41,257 bases of DNA from Helicobacter bilis ATCC 51630 (lineage in GTDB: Bacteria > Campylobacterota > Campylobacteria > Campylobacterales > Helicobacteraceae). The position numbers were made by a program, and so were the translations under genes. Below the pieces are notes generated by a model. That model saw nothing but the letters and a program-made list of their open reading frames with translations. It made no database searches and had not been told where the DNA came from. Below are positions 1 through 8,292 of the stretch, in pieces. The DNA lies in the NCBI RefSeq assembly GCF_000686565.1, contig NZ_JMKW01000022.1, forward strand, positions 1 to 41,257, given 5' to 3'. Position 1 is the first letter of the stretch. Every line of letters begins with the position of its first letter.

Positions 1-630
1 TTTAAGCACAATCTCATTGCGATTTGTCTCAATTAGCCCTTGTGTTTTTAGCTCTTTTATCACTCTTGTAACTGCCTCTCTGGCACTGCCGATATTGTTT
101 GCTATGCTCTCTTGACTTGCTTCTACGCGGTTATTTTTAGCGTTACTTAGTAGAAACTTTACTACGCGATTTTTGAGACTTTTAAAGGTTACATCATTAA
201 TGGTATCAAAGGCTTGTTTTAGGCGTTTAGAGACTAAAGATAGATTAAAACGCATAATAGATTCATTACTCTGTGTGAGTGTCTCAAAAATCTTATTTGG
301 CAGAATAAACACGCTAGAATCTTCCATAAACTCAAGCACCACATCAGCCTTAATGTTTGATAAAATACAGCTTGTAGAGATGATACAGCTTTCCTTATCG
401 CTTATGGTAAAAATGGTGATTTCCTTAGCATTACTTGATACGCTAAAAAAGCGAACTTTCCCACTTAAAACATACAAAAAGCCTAGCAATTCATCGCTAT
501 CAGGGTAGATTCTATATCCCTTTGTGTATGTTTTTACAATGCCCTTATTATGCAATACTTCAAGGCTTCTCTCATCGCCACATATTGTGGTATTGATTTG
601 TATCAAGGTGTCTTTAGTGAGTGGTTGCAT
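1..630 (-). CDS. Crp/Fnr-family transcriptional regulator, 3' end beyond window
   Basis: This reading frame is open from an ATG at 630 to the left edge of the window (210 codons), so the C-terminus is missing. The N-terminal half reads as a cyclic-nucleotide-binding-type sensor barrel, with LGFLYVLSGKVRFFSVS near residue 50. The C-terminal half is a winged helix: FKSLKNRVVKFLLS, then the recognition-helix segment SQESIANNIGSAREAVTRVIKEL. This order is standard for the Crp/Fnr superfamily. I see no four-cysteine Fe-S cluster of the FNR type, so the ligand cannot be named. The gene diverges from the ferredoxin/cytochrome b operon starting at 716 and probably controls it and itself, an inference from the 85-bp shared promoter region. 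A Campylobacter NssR-like role is possible because a globin lies at 10.7 kb, but nothing here proves it. Confidence 0.85.
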   Translation of the reverse strand, partial: MQPLTKDTLIQINTTICGDERSLEVLHNKGIVKTYTKGYRIYPDSDELLGFLYVLSGKVRFFSVSSNAKEITIFTISDKESCIISTSCILSNIKADVVLEFMEDSSVFILPNKIFETLTQSNESIMRFNLSLVSKRLKQAFDTINDVTFKSLKNRVVKFLLSNAKNNRVEASQESIANNIGSAREAVTRVIKELKTQGLIETNRNEIVLK

Positions 631-638
631 ATTTTCCT

Positions 639-661
639 TTTGTGATAAAGTTACACACAAA
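639..661. promoter_or_regulatory. Dyad TTTGTG-N11-CACAAA in the divergent promoter region
   Basis: A 6-bp perfect dyad, with half sites at 639-644 and 656-661, lies between the divergent starts at 630 and 716. A possible -10 (TACAAT, about 680-686) and an RBS-like AAGG before the ATG at 716 follow on the plus strand. The size and position suit a Crp/Fnr-type dimer site; the match to any consensus is only partial. Confidence 0.35.
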
Positions 662-715
662 GCGTTCAAACTTGCATACAATGCTAGAAAATTATATCTC
701 AAAAAGGTTAGTTCA

Positions 716-1753
716 ATGCAAAGACGCAACTTTTTAAAATCCCTAGCACTCACCCCTGTGCTAGTCGCTGGAGCAAATGCTGAACCTAGCGATTCTACAA
801 AAGAGGGCAAAGAAGAAACAAGATCGCTTATAGATTCAAGTGAGTTTAGCAAGACTAAAGGCAAGGCAAGTATTATAAACCTTGATAAATGCGATGGTTG
901 CAAAGGCTATGAAATGCCACAATGCGTGAATGCGTGTAAAGAGAAAAATGCCGCTAGATTCCCCGAGCCGATAAAAGACATTCCGCAATATTTCCCGCGT
1001 AAAATCTATGAAGATTATTCTAAAAATAGAGATGATATATCACGCCTAAGTCCATATAACTGGACTTTTGTAGAAGAGCTAGAGATAGATTCTAAAAAGG
1101 TGTTTGTCCCACGCCGCTGTATGCATTGCGATGACCCGACTTGTCAAAAAATCTGCCCTTTTGGGATTATCGGTAAAGATGATAATAATGCTGTAAATAT
1201 TGATGAGCATTACTGCTTTGGCGGGGCAAAATGCCGTGATGTCTGCCCGTGGGGGATACCGCAAAGACAAGCTGGAGTTGGAATCTATCTTAAAATCGCC
1301 CCAAAACTTGCTGGTGGTGGAGCGATGTTTAAATGCGATATGTGTGCGGATTTACTCGCACAGGGTAAAAAACCTGCGTGTGAGACACAATGCCCTAAAG
1401 AAGCGATCATTTTTGATGATAAGGCTAAGATTCTAGCCCTTGTAGAAGAAGCGAAAAATGAAGGTAAATTCATTTATGGAGACACACAAAATGGTGGCAC
1501 AAGCACCTTTTATATCTCTTCAATTGATTTTACAAAGATTGATGAAGCGATTGCTAGAAAGTATGGCAAGGAAGATGGTGTGCTAGATTCTAAAAGTCAA
1601 AAGATGGGGCGACCGCATATGAATGTGGTGGTAAAAAACTTTGTGAGTGAAGATTCTGCCCTTATTAAAGGTGTGTTAGCCGCACCACTTATTGGTGTAG
1701 TCGCTGGGGCAATCGCTGTGGCAAAATCTAAAAAGAATATAAAGAAAGGATAA
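716..1753 (+). CDS. Tat-exported 4Fe-4S dicluster ferredoxin subunit (FdnH/PhsB-like)
   Basis: 345 aa from the ATG at 716; this start gives the twin-arginine leader MQRRNFLK followed by a hydrophobic stretch ending ANA, and AAGG lies just upstream. Four cysteine groups follow: C59/C62/C70/C74; CMHCDDPTCQKICP near 135; CFGGAKCRDVCP near 170; and CDMCADLL...PACETQCP near 213. This matches the beta subunits of periplasm-facing formate, thiosulfate or polysulfide oxidoreductases. In the third group the usual second cysteine is glycine (CFGG), so that site may hold a 3Fe-4S or altered cluster. A C-terminal hydrophobic segment (about residues 315-338) resembles the FdnH membrane anchor. The gene is 3 bp from the cytochrome b gene. 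No molybdenum catalytic subunit lies beside it, so the substrate is unknown. Confidence 0.85.
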   Translation: MQRRNFLKSLALTPVLVAGANAEPSDSTKEGKEETRSLIDSSEFSKTKGKASIINLDKCDGCKGYEMPQCVNACKEKNAARFPEPIKDIPQYFPRKIYEDYSKNRDDISRLSPYNWTFVEELEIDSKKVFVPRRCMHCDDPTCQKICPFGIIGKDDNNAVNIDEHYCFGGAKCRDVCPWGIPQRQAGVGIYLKIAPKLAGGGAMFKCDMCADLLAQGKKPACETQCPKEAIIFDDKAKILALVEEAKNEGKFIYGDTQNGGTSTFYISSIDFTKIDEAIARKYGKEDGVLDSKSQKMGRPHMNVVVKNFVSEDSALIKGVLAAPLIGVVAGAIAVAKSKKNIKKG

Positions 1754-1756
1754 ATT

Positions 1757-2518
1757 ATGAAAACAGAATCTATGATATTGCGTCAAAGTCTGCAAAATCG
1801 TATCGTGCATTGGGGCGTGGCATTTAGCACATTTATTTTGATTGCAAGTGGGATTTTCCAAATGCCTGTGTCAAAGCGGTATATGATAAATGAGCTGCCT
1901 TTAATGGCGTGGAGTGGAGATTATCATATAAGTCTTATGCTGCATTATGTAGGAGCTTTTGGACTCATATTTTTTGTGGCATTCCATCTGTATTTTCATA
2001 TTGCAAGGGCAGAGTTTGATATTTTTCCAAAAAAAGGCGATGGAGTAAAAAGCCTAAAGATTATTAAGGCTATGCTTTTTGGTGGGCAAGAACCAAAGAG
2101 TGAAAAATATCTACCTGAGCAAAGACTAGCATATTTTTTCATCGGGCTTGTGCTGCTGCTTTTAATCATTACCGGCTTAATTAAAACGCTTAAAAACCTT
2201 GCTGGGTGGAATATAAGCGATAGTTTGTATCTATGGAGTGCGCAACTGCATAATCTTGGAATATTTCTCATCATACTTGGAATCATCGGGCATTTAGCAG
2301 CATTCATTTTCAAGGCAAATCGCCCACTTTTAAGGGCAATGTTTAGTGGCAGGGTAGATTCAGCTTACATTGTGGAGCGACATAGCTTGTGGCAAGAGGG
2401 GGTGAAAATGGCTAGGGATAAAGTAGCAGAAAACAATATAAATTCTAAAACAACCGCTTGTCATACTGAGCCTTTAGGCGAAGTATCTAACACAGAATCC
2501 ACACAAAATAAGGACTAA
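1757..2518 (+). CDS. Membrane cytochrome b subunit, formate dehydrogenase gamma (FdnI)-like
   Basis: A 253-aa protein with four to five hydrophobic helices, and histidines placed for haem b ligation: NRIVHWGVAF near residue 18, SLMLHYVGAF near 61, VAFHLYFH near 75, and SAQLHNLGIF and IIGHLAAFI in the last third. The segment MFSGRVDSAYIVERHSLW at about 196-213 is like the cytoplasmic C-terminal signature of FdnI-type subunits. It should pass electrons between the quinone pool and the preceding ferredoxin. The last 20 or so residues are hydrophilic and partly encoded by a dispersed repeat at 2458-2500, so they are probably not part of the ancestral protein. The stop is 3 bp before the next ATG, indicating one operon. 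Confidence 0.85.
   Translation: MKTESMILRQSLQNRIVHWGVAFSTFILIASGIFQMPVSKRYMINELPLMAWSGDYHISLMLHYVGAFGLIFFVAFHLYFHIARAEFDIFPKKGDGVKSLKIIKAMLFGGQEPKSEKYLPEQRLAYFFIGLVLLLLIITGLIKTLKNLAGWNISDSLYLWSAQLHNLGIFLIILGIIGHLAAFIFKANRPLLRAMFSGRVDSAYIVERHSLWQEGVKMARDKVAENNINSKTTACHTEPLGEVSNTESTQNKD
2458..2500 (+). repeat. Dispersed repeat copy A (TTGTCATACTGAGC type), translated
   Basis: This 43-bp stretch begins TTGTCATACTGAGC and ends CTAACACAGAATCC. It aligns closely with a second copy at 20422-20460. Here it is read in frame as part of the C-terminal tail of the cytochrome b gene (residues reading TACHTEPLGEVSNTES). Confidence 0.6.
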
Positions 2519-2521
2519 GCT

Positions 2522-3682
2522 ATGCAAAATGTAAATACAGAATCTAGCCCAGATTCTACAAGCCAAATCAAAGTAGAATCTAATATGAAAGAGCCACACA
2601 ATGCTATATCGGCAGAATCTAAACTCGCTAATTTACCTATTGCCTTATTTGCTTCAGTTATGGGGATAGGCGGACTTAGCCTTGTGCTAAAGAAAGCAAG
2701 TGTGGTTTTTGGTAGCGTGGCACTTGCAAATGCGTCCTTTAATAGCACAACACTTCATAGCGGAGCAAACGCACTAGAATCTAGCCTAGATTCTAGCTGG
2801 CAAGGGGCAGTCGCACCATTTCTATGGTGGGGGGCGTATGGCTTTGCGGTGTTGGCAGTGGCTATTTTCGCCCTTTTGCTTGTGTGCTATGGTGCAAAAA
2901 TGCTTTATCATTTCAATGCGTTTAAAGCGGATTTAAAGCATCAAGTAAAGATTAACTTCCTATCAAGCATTCCTATCAGTATGCTTATCATCGTGGCATT
3001 TTGGAGTGATTTAAGTAGTGGAGTAGATTTGCTATGGCAAGGGATTTTGGGGCTTTTTTATGTGGCAAGTGCTTTGCAACTCCTGCTTAGTTTATATGTA
3101 ATGTCTTTTTGGTTTAAAGAGAGTATGAAGAGTGCTTTGCTATCCCCTGCGTGGTTTATACCAATTGTAGGGAATCTAATCGTGCCTTTGAGTGGTGGTT
3201 TAATCAACGCACCAAAGGAATTATTACTCTTTTTCTTTTCTATCGGTTGCTTTTTTTGGATTCTACTCAGTGCGATGATAATGCAGCGGTTAATCTTTGA
3301 GCAGAGTTTGGAATCTAAATTTATCCCCACACTTTTTATTTTTATCGCACCACCTAGCATTTTTGTGGTGGATTTTCATAGTCTTTTTGGATTCCATAAT
3401 GCGTTGAGTTTTGTGGGTTTTAATGTAGCGTTGTTTTTCGTGCTATTGCTTTTAAGTCTGGGTAATATCTTTACTAAGCTTAGCTTTACACCATCGTGGT
3501 GGGCTTTTACCTTTCCGCTGTGTGCCTTTGGGATAGCGAGTTTTGATTTATATATGATTGATTTTAAGTGCTTTTATGGACTTTTGGGGATTTTGGGGCT
3601 TGTGATGGCATTTTTTGCGGTGGTGCTTATCTCATACAAGACTTTAAGGGCTGTTGCAAGTGGAGCAATTTTTAAAGAGTAG
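2522..3682 (+). CDS. SLAC1/TehA (TDT) family anion channel or exporter
   Basis: 386 aa. After a hydrophilic N-terminal tail of about 35 residues rich in Ser/Glu come roughly ten hydrophobic segments. Signatures of the tellurite-resistance/dicarboxylate transporter (SLAC1) family are visible: LPIALFASVMGIGGLSLV near residue 38, SPAWFIPIVGNLIVPLSGG near 208, and FIAPPSIFVV near 275. Family members move small anions or acids such as malate, sulfite or nitrate. Its place as third gene of a ferredoxin/cytochrome b operon suggests it carries the substrate or product of the linked redox enzyme, for example a C1 or sulfur oxyanion; that is inference. RBS AAGGA precedes the ATG. The next gene, cutA, starts 35 bp on. 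Confidence 0.8.
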   Translation: MQNVNTESSPDSTSQIKVESNMKEPHNAISAESKLANLPIALFASVMGIGGLSLVLKKASVVFGSVALANASFNSTTLHSGANALESSLDSSWQGAVAPFLWWGAYGFAVLAVAIFALLLVCYGAKMLYHFNAFKADLKHQVKINFLSSIPISMLIIVAFWSDLSSGVDLLWQGILGLFYVASALQLLLSLYVMSFWFKESMKSALLSPAWFIPIVGNLIVPLSGGLINAPKELLLFFFSIGCFFWILLSAMIMQRLIFEQSLESKFIPTLFIFIAPPSIFVVDFHSLFGFHNALSFVGFNVALFFVLLLLSLGNIFTKLSFTPSWWAFTFPLCAFGIASFDLYMIDFKCFYGLLGILGLVMAFFAVVLISYKTLRAVASGAIFKE

Positions 3683-3717
3683 GTTATAATACTTTAATAT
3701 TTTTATAAAGGAAGTTT

Positions 3718-4038
3718 ATGCTAATTATCCACACCACAACGCCCACAAAAAAGGAAGCAAAAAATCTTATTAAGATTCTTTTAGAATCTCGCCTTATTGC
3801 CTGTGGGCAGTATTTTAAGATAAAAAGTCATTATGTTTGGAAAGATTCAAAAGGTAAAAGAAATCTATGCAAAGACAAGGAATATTTGCTGATTTTAAAA
3901 ACCTTGCCAGAATGCTATGAAAAAATACAATCTTTAATCTGCTCTCATCATAGCTATGAAGTCCCAGAGATACTATCTTTTGAAGCAAAGGCTGAAAATG
4001 CGTATAATGCGTGGCTTGTTGAGAATCTTAGCTTATAA
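3718..4038 (+). CDS. cutA: Divalent-cation tolerance protein CutA
   Basis: A 106-aa protein, the normal size for CutA. Diagnostic pieces are the N-terminal strand with TTTPTKKEAKNLIKILLESRLIACGQ, the YVWKDSKGK loop, and the C-terminal HHSYEVPEILSF followed by YNAWL. CutA forms a compact ferredoxin-like trimer and was first linked to copper and other divalent metals, though its exact role is debated. RBS AAAGGAAG lies just before the ATG. The gene is co-directional with the SLAC1 channel 35 bp upstream and may be read through from it. The 225 bp after it contains no supported gene before the MetQ promoter. Confidence 0.9.
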   Translation: MLIIHTTTPTKKEAKNLIKILLESRLIACGQYFKIKSHYVWKDSKGKRNLCKDKEYLLILKTLPECYEKIQSLICSHHSYEVPEILSFEAKAENAYNAWLVENLSL

Positions 4039-4224
4039 GCAAGTGTTAAATATCACAAGTCTTTGCATAATCTCTACATCAAACAAGGGGTAAAATATGG
4101 CAAAAAAACAACAACAGAATCTAAAATTGTAACAAAATAAGATTCTATAACCTTATTTTTCATATATGTATCTTAAAGTAATGTAGCGTTTGTAAAATTT
4201 GCATGAAATAAATCTTGGTTTTTG

Positions 4225-4258
4225 TGCTAGAATATACGCTTATTTTATTATTAAGGAG
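4225..4258 (+). promoter_or_regulatory. Extended -10 promoter and RBS of the MetQ-like gene
   Basis: TGCTAGAAT (4225-4233) is an extended -10 of the Helicobacter sigma-80 type. It is followed about 20 bp later by the strong RBS AAGGAGC (4252-4258), 5 bp before the ATG at 4264. No clear -35 is visible, as is usual for the genus. Confidence 0.55.
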
Positions 4259-4263
4259 CAGTT

Positions 4264-5049
4264 ATGAGAAAATTTGTAAGCACAAGCATATTAGTTGCAG
4301 GTTTAGCTTTAGGTTCGTTACAAACAATGTTTGCAGGAGAGGTGAAAGTGGGTGCTACACCCGTGCCACATGCTGCGATTTTAAAGTCGGTTATCCCTAT
4401 GTTAGATAAAAAGGGAGTCCAGCTAAAAATCGTGGAATTTACAGATTATGTAACGCCAAATCTAGCCCTTGCAGACAAATCTTTAGACGCAAACTTTATG
4501 CAGCATTTGCCCTACCTTGAAAAGATTAATAAGGATAAAAATCTCAATCTAGTAAGTGTTGGACAAGTGCATGTAGAGCCGCTTGGTGTGTATTCAAAGA
4601 AGCTAAAAAAGCTTGATGAATTGCAAAGTGGTGCAAAGATTGCTATCCCTTCTGACCCTACAAATGCAGCAAGGGCTTTGATACTTTTACATAATAATGG
4701 CGTGATTGTGCTAAAAGACCCTAAGAATCTAACCGCAACACTGCGTGATATTAAGAAGAATCCAAAGAAGCTAAAGATAATAACTGCAGAAGCAGCTCTT
4801 TTACCTAAAATGCTTGATGATGTAGCATTTGCTGTGATTAATGGTAACTTTGCTATGCAAAATGGCTTATCAAGCAAGGATACAATCGCTGTTGAAGATT
4901 CTCGCTCACCTTATGCTAATATCCTTGTAGTGCGTGCTGGCGATGAGAATAAACCAGATATTTTAGAGTTGAAAAAAGCGCTACAAAGCCCAGAGGTAAA
5001 GAAATTTATAGAAGATACTTATAAAGGTGAAGTTGTCCCTGCGTTTTAA
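4264..5049 (+). CDS. metQ: MetQ/NlpA-family substrate-binding protein
   Basis: 261 aa. An N-terminal signal peptide (MRKFVSTSILVAGLALGSL, cleavage near MFAG) leads into the NlpA fold: EVKVGATPVPHAAILKSV, IVEFTDYVTPNLALADKSLDANF, FMQHLPYL, and GAKIAIPSDPTNAARAL. These are the landmarks of D-methionine-binding MetQ proteins. No lipobox cysteine is present, so it should be soluble in the periplasm rather than a lipoprotein, as I recall for the H. pylori homologue. No MetN ATPase or MetI permease is adjacent, so it is an orphan binding protein here. It has its own promoter. The downstream 250 bp holds no gene, only a weak GGCTAT/ATAGCC hairpin. Confidence 0.85.
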   Translation: MRKFVSTSILVAGLALGSLQTMFAGEVKVGATPVPHAAILKSVIPMLDKKGVQLKIVEFTDYVTPNLALADKSLDANFMQHLPYLEKINKDKNLNLVSVGQVHVEPLGVYSKKLKKLDELQSGAKIAIPSDPTNAARALILLHNNGVIVLKDPKNLTATLRDIKKNPKKLKIITAEAALLPKMLDDVAFAVINGNFAMQNGLSSKDTIAVEDSRSPYANILVVRAGDENKPDILELKKALQSPEVKKFIEDTYKGEVVPAF

Positions 5050-5303
5050 TCTATATGGGTTTTTATTCAAAACCTAACTAGCAACATAGGGGCTATAAGT
5101 TTACACCCTTAAATAGCCTTAAAAAGAAGTCTTGCTACATTTATACATAGAGACTTAGAGTTGTAAATAAGATTCTAAGTCTAGATTCCTTACAGCAAAA
5201 CATTCAAAAAGCACGATATAACTATTTACGCATTCTCTAAAACATTAGATTCTATAAACTAAAAAACACGAAAAGCTTCATAGACAGAATCTTGAATCAA
5301 ATA

Positions 5304-6659
5304 TTAACACACGCTTGAGAGTGTTTTTGCTAAACCGCCAAGTGAAGTTTCTCTATATTTTGCATTCATATCTTTGCCTGTTTGATACATGGTTTTAATC
5401 ACTTCATCAAGGCTTACAATCGGTATGCTTTTTCTTGTCATTGCCATGCGAGCCGCTGAAATCGCCTTAATCGCACCAAATGCGTTTCTCTCAATACAAG
5501 GAATCTGCACTAGCCCACCAACAGGATCACAAGTAAGCCCTAAATGATGCTCCATTGCCATTTCTGCGGCATTACATGCGACTCTTGCTTCTGCGCCAAG
5601 CACACTTGCCATTGCTGCTGCTGCCATAGAGCTTGCCGAGCCTATCTCTGCTTGACAGCCTGCTTCTGCACCGCTTATACTTGCATTTTTCTTGTAAAAT
5701 GAGCCAATAAGCATGGCAGTGAGTAAAAAGTCGATCGCCTCTTTATCACCAAATCCTATTGTATGATTCTTAAGATACAACATAACAGCAGGTATAACCG
5801 CACATGCACCATTTGTTGGGGCGGTAACGACTTTTGCACCGCTGCCGTTTTCTTCAGCAATGGCTATTGCATACAACGAGATAAAATCAATTATACCCAT
5901 AGGATCTGTTGTAGCTTTCACTCTTTCATGCAACCCTTTTGCGCGTCTGCGTAAATGAAGCTTTCCGGGTAGATACTCTTGCGTAGGATTTGTGCCATTT
6001 TCATACACTTCCTGCATAACCTGCCAAATCTCAAGGCAATATGCCTTTATGTATTCTTCTGTGTTAAATTGCAATTCATACATCAGTGAGAGTTGTGCGA
6101 GATTAACCTGCTTTTCATCGCACAGATACAAGGCTTTTGTAGCATTTTCAATACTCATATCTATATTATTAGAATCTGATTCCATATCGCCTTCTTTTAA
6201 TTCCTCTTCAGTCTTTACAAAACCACCACCAACAGAATAATACACTTGATTTGCAATCTCTTTATTACTAGAATCAAAGGCTTTTATACACATGCCATTT
6301 TCATGTAACTCTAAAAAGTCATTAGAAAAGATAATATCTCTATCATAAGAGAATGCAATCTCTTTTTTACCACAAAGATTGAGTTTATTTTGATTGAGTG
6401 CTTTCTCATTTATCTCTGCTTGCAAGTTTGCTTTTAACGATCTTGCCTCCACATTGCTTAATCCCCAAATCACTGCCCTATCCGTTAAGTGTCCCCTGCC
6501 TGTAAGTGATAAAGAGCCATAAAGGCTTACTTCGACTCGTTCTACATCTTGCAACACAGAATCTAGCTTTTTACAAAAAAGATTCCCTGCTATTAATGGT
6601 CCTAAAGTATGTGATGATGATGGTCCTACACCGATTTTAAAAATATTTAAATTACTCAT
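5304..6659 (-). CDS. sdaA: L-serine ammonia-lyase (serine dehydratase), iron-sulfur type
   Basis: 451 aa, the single-chain form in which the beta and alpha parts are fused. The N-terminus FKIGVGPSSSHTLGPLIAG is the beta-domain signature. The C-terminal half carries GAKVVTAPTNGACAVIPAV, then GAEAGCQAEIGSASSMAAA, HHLGLTCDPVGGLVQIPC and IERNAFGAIKA. The cysteines in these blocks ligate the catalytic 4Fe-4S cluster. The enzyme turns L-serine into pyruvate and ammonia in the cytoplasm. RBS AAGGGGC precedes the ATG. The upstream gene is the serine permease sdaC, 22 bp away in the same direction, so uptake and breakdown form one operon, as in H. pylori. Confidence 0.95.
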   Translation of the reverse strand: MSNLNIFKIGVGPSSSHTLGPLIAGNLFCKKLDSVLQDVERVEVSLYGSLSLTGRGHLTDRAVIWGLSNVEARSLKANLQAEINEKALNQNKLNLCGKKEIAFSYDRDIIFSNDFLELHENGMCIKAFDSSNKEIANQVYYSVGGGFVKTEEELKEGDMESDSNNIDMSIENATKALYLCDEKQVNLAQLSLMYELQFNTEEYIKAYCLEIWQVMQEVYENGTNPTQEYLPGKLHLRRRAKGLHERVKATTDPMGIIDFISLYAIAIAEENGSGAKVVTAPTNGACAVIPAVMLYLKNHTIGFGDKEAIDFLLTAMLIGSFYKKNASISGAEAGCQAEIGSASSMAAAAMASVLGAEARVACNAAEMAMEHHLGLTCDPVGGLVQIPCIERNAFGAIKAISAARMAMTRKSIPIVSLDEVIKTMYQTGKDMNAKYRETSLGGLAKTLSSVC

Positions 6660-6681
6660 GCACGCCCCTTATCTATTGATA

Positions 6682-7926
6682 TTATAGCAATCCATGAATT
6701 GCCGCTGAAATTGCTATAAGCCCCATAACTACGATAAATCCATCACAAATTGGATTTCTAAACCTCTTTAACACATCAAATTTATAAATGCAATATACAG
6801 GCATGATAAATAGCAAGATAGCAAGCACAGGACCGCCAATAGATTCTATAATGCCAATGACACTAGGATTTTTATATGCCACATACCATGCGATAAGAAA
6901 GGTAAATATACCGGTAAGTGTGTTTGCAAGTTTGCCAGTAATTTTTCCATTTGATGCCTTATAAAGCACACCATTTAAGCCCTCTTGTGAGCCTAAATAA
7001 TGCCCCAAAAAGCTTTTACTCATAGCGATCAAAGCAACAATAGGCGATACATACGCTAGAAATGTAGCTTCTGGATATTTATTTGCGATATAAGTAAGAA
7101 TATTTACATTTTCTGCCTTAGCGTTTGCAAAGTCTTGCGGACTAAGGCATAACGCACATGAAAATACAAAAAACATAACCACCACAACCATCATAATAAC
7201 CGCATAAGAAATAATTTGTGAAGACTTCTTCTCTGCACAATCAGGGTATTTTTCCTTACAATGACATGCAAGTGAAGAAATAATTGGCGAGTGATTAAAG
7301 CTAAAAACTAAGATAGGAAACACAAGCCAAAGTGTAAGCCAAAAGTTTGAACCCTTCATATCAGCGACAACAGAATCTAGGCTAAGATGTGCAAACAAAG
7401 CCCCATTCCAATGCGGTATAAGAAAAAGTGAAATCGCAATAAGGATTAATACAAAAGGAAATACAAGCATACTCATCGCTTTTGTAACGATATTAGAGCC
7501 AGAGATAGACACAAGCACAAGTAATGCAACAATTATAAATGAGCTTATAAGCCTATTTGGCGCGTCTAAATGCAGTTGATTGACAAAAAACTGCTCTAGT
7601 GTCGTTGTAAGGTTTGCGCTATATACAAGCAAAATAGGTAAAATCGCACAAAAATACAAAAGTGTAACCAAAAAGCCACCGCCCCTGCCAAAGTAAGTTT
7701 CAGCAACAAAAGTGATATCATCACTAGGTTTATCGCTACCAAGCACAAAGCGACAAAGCCCTCTGTGAGCTAAATAAGTCATAGGATAAGCAAGTATTAA
7801 AATCACAAAAAGCGGTATCAGCCCACCCAAACCAGCATTAATAGGCAATAGCAAAACGCCAGCCCCAATCGCCGTGCCAAAAAGACTAAGCACCCAAATC
7901 ATATCTTCTTTGGTAAAACCTTTCAT
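6682..7926 (-). CDS. sdaC: Serine transporter SdaC, HAAAP family
   Basis: 414 aa from the ATG at 7926 (MKGFTKEDMIWVLSLFGTAI). An in-frame ATG 35 codons upstream is rejected because the chosen start has an AAGGGAG RBS at the right spacing and matches the family's N-terminus. About eleven hydrophobic helices are visible. GTAIGAGVLLLPINAGLGG at the start is the first-helix signature of the hydroxy/aromatic amino acid permeases. SFNHSPIISSL in the middle, with HSPIISS, is typical of SdaC/TdcC proteins. It should import serine by proton symport and feed the SdaA enzyme encoded immediately downstream. Confidence 0.93.
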   Translation of the reverse strand: MKGFTKEDMIWVLSLFGTAIGAGVLLLPINAGLGGLIPLFVILILAYPMTYLAHRGLCRFVLGSDKPSDDITFVAETYFGRGGGFLVTLLYFCAILPILLVYSANLTTTLEQFFVNQLHLDAPNRLISSFIIVALLVLVSISGSNIVTKAMSMLVFPFVLILIAISLFLIPHWNGALFAHLSLDSVVADMKGSNFWLTLWLVFPILVFSFNHSPIISSLACHCKEKYPDCAEKKSSQIISYAVIMMVVVVMFFVFSCALCLSPQDFANAKAENVNILTYIANKYPEATFLAYVSPIVALIAMSKSFLGHYLGSQEGLNGVLYKASNGKITGKLANTLTGIFTFLIAWYVAYKNPSVIGIIESIGGPVLAILLFIMPVYCIYKFDVLKRFRNPICDGFIVVMGLIAISAAIHGLL

Positions 7927-7935
7927 ATCCACTTC

Positions 7936-7965
7936 TCCCTTAAGATAAATGTAGAAAGTATTATA
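7936..7965 (-). promoter_or_regulatory. Promoter and RBS of sdaC-sdaA
   Basis: On the minus strand a perfect TATAAT occupies 7960-7965 and an AAGGGAG RBS follows, 34 bp and about 8 bp upstream of the sdaC start respectively. The rest of the gap between sdaC and the EamA gene (7966-8292, about 330 bp) is AT-rich with no supported gene or RNA. It must hold the plus-strand promoter of the next gene, but I cannot assign it. Confidence 0.55.
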
Positions 7966-8292
7966 ATGCGTTTTATTCGATTTTATCCGTTTAATATGAC
8001 AAAATTTCGTTTTTATTGCATATTGTGGCAATCCAAACCTAGCTTATTTAAATGCAGCTTAGATTTCAAGTTAATGAGTGCTAAAATATTCTTATACATA
8101 ACATTGCAAATAAGACATAAAAATTTAATAAAACATAACACACTCTAGCTACTTTGCAGAAGTTTATTTCAATGTAGAAAAATGCGATTTAAAAACTTAG
8201 ATTCTTAAGCGTGATTTAAGTTTTTCTGCATTACTATTTACTGCGATTTTAGAATCTAAATTCTCTTTCTATCACGCTTTGGAGTTATCTCT

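Noticed and set aside
524-715. N-terminal extension of the ferredoxin gene from an ATG at 524
   Set aside because: It overlaps the divergent Crp/Fnr gene and its promoter, and would bury the twin-arginine leader that begins at 716.
4097-4132. 11-codon ORF (MAKKQQQNLKL) after cutA
   Set aside because: Too short and low in complexity to support without expression data.
5050-5303. Intrinsic terminator after the MetQ-like gene
   Set aside because: The GGCTAT/ATAGCC pairing is only 6 bp and no T-run follows.
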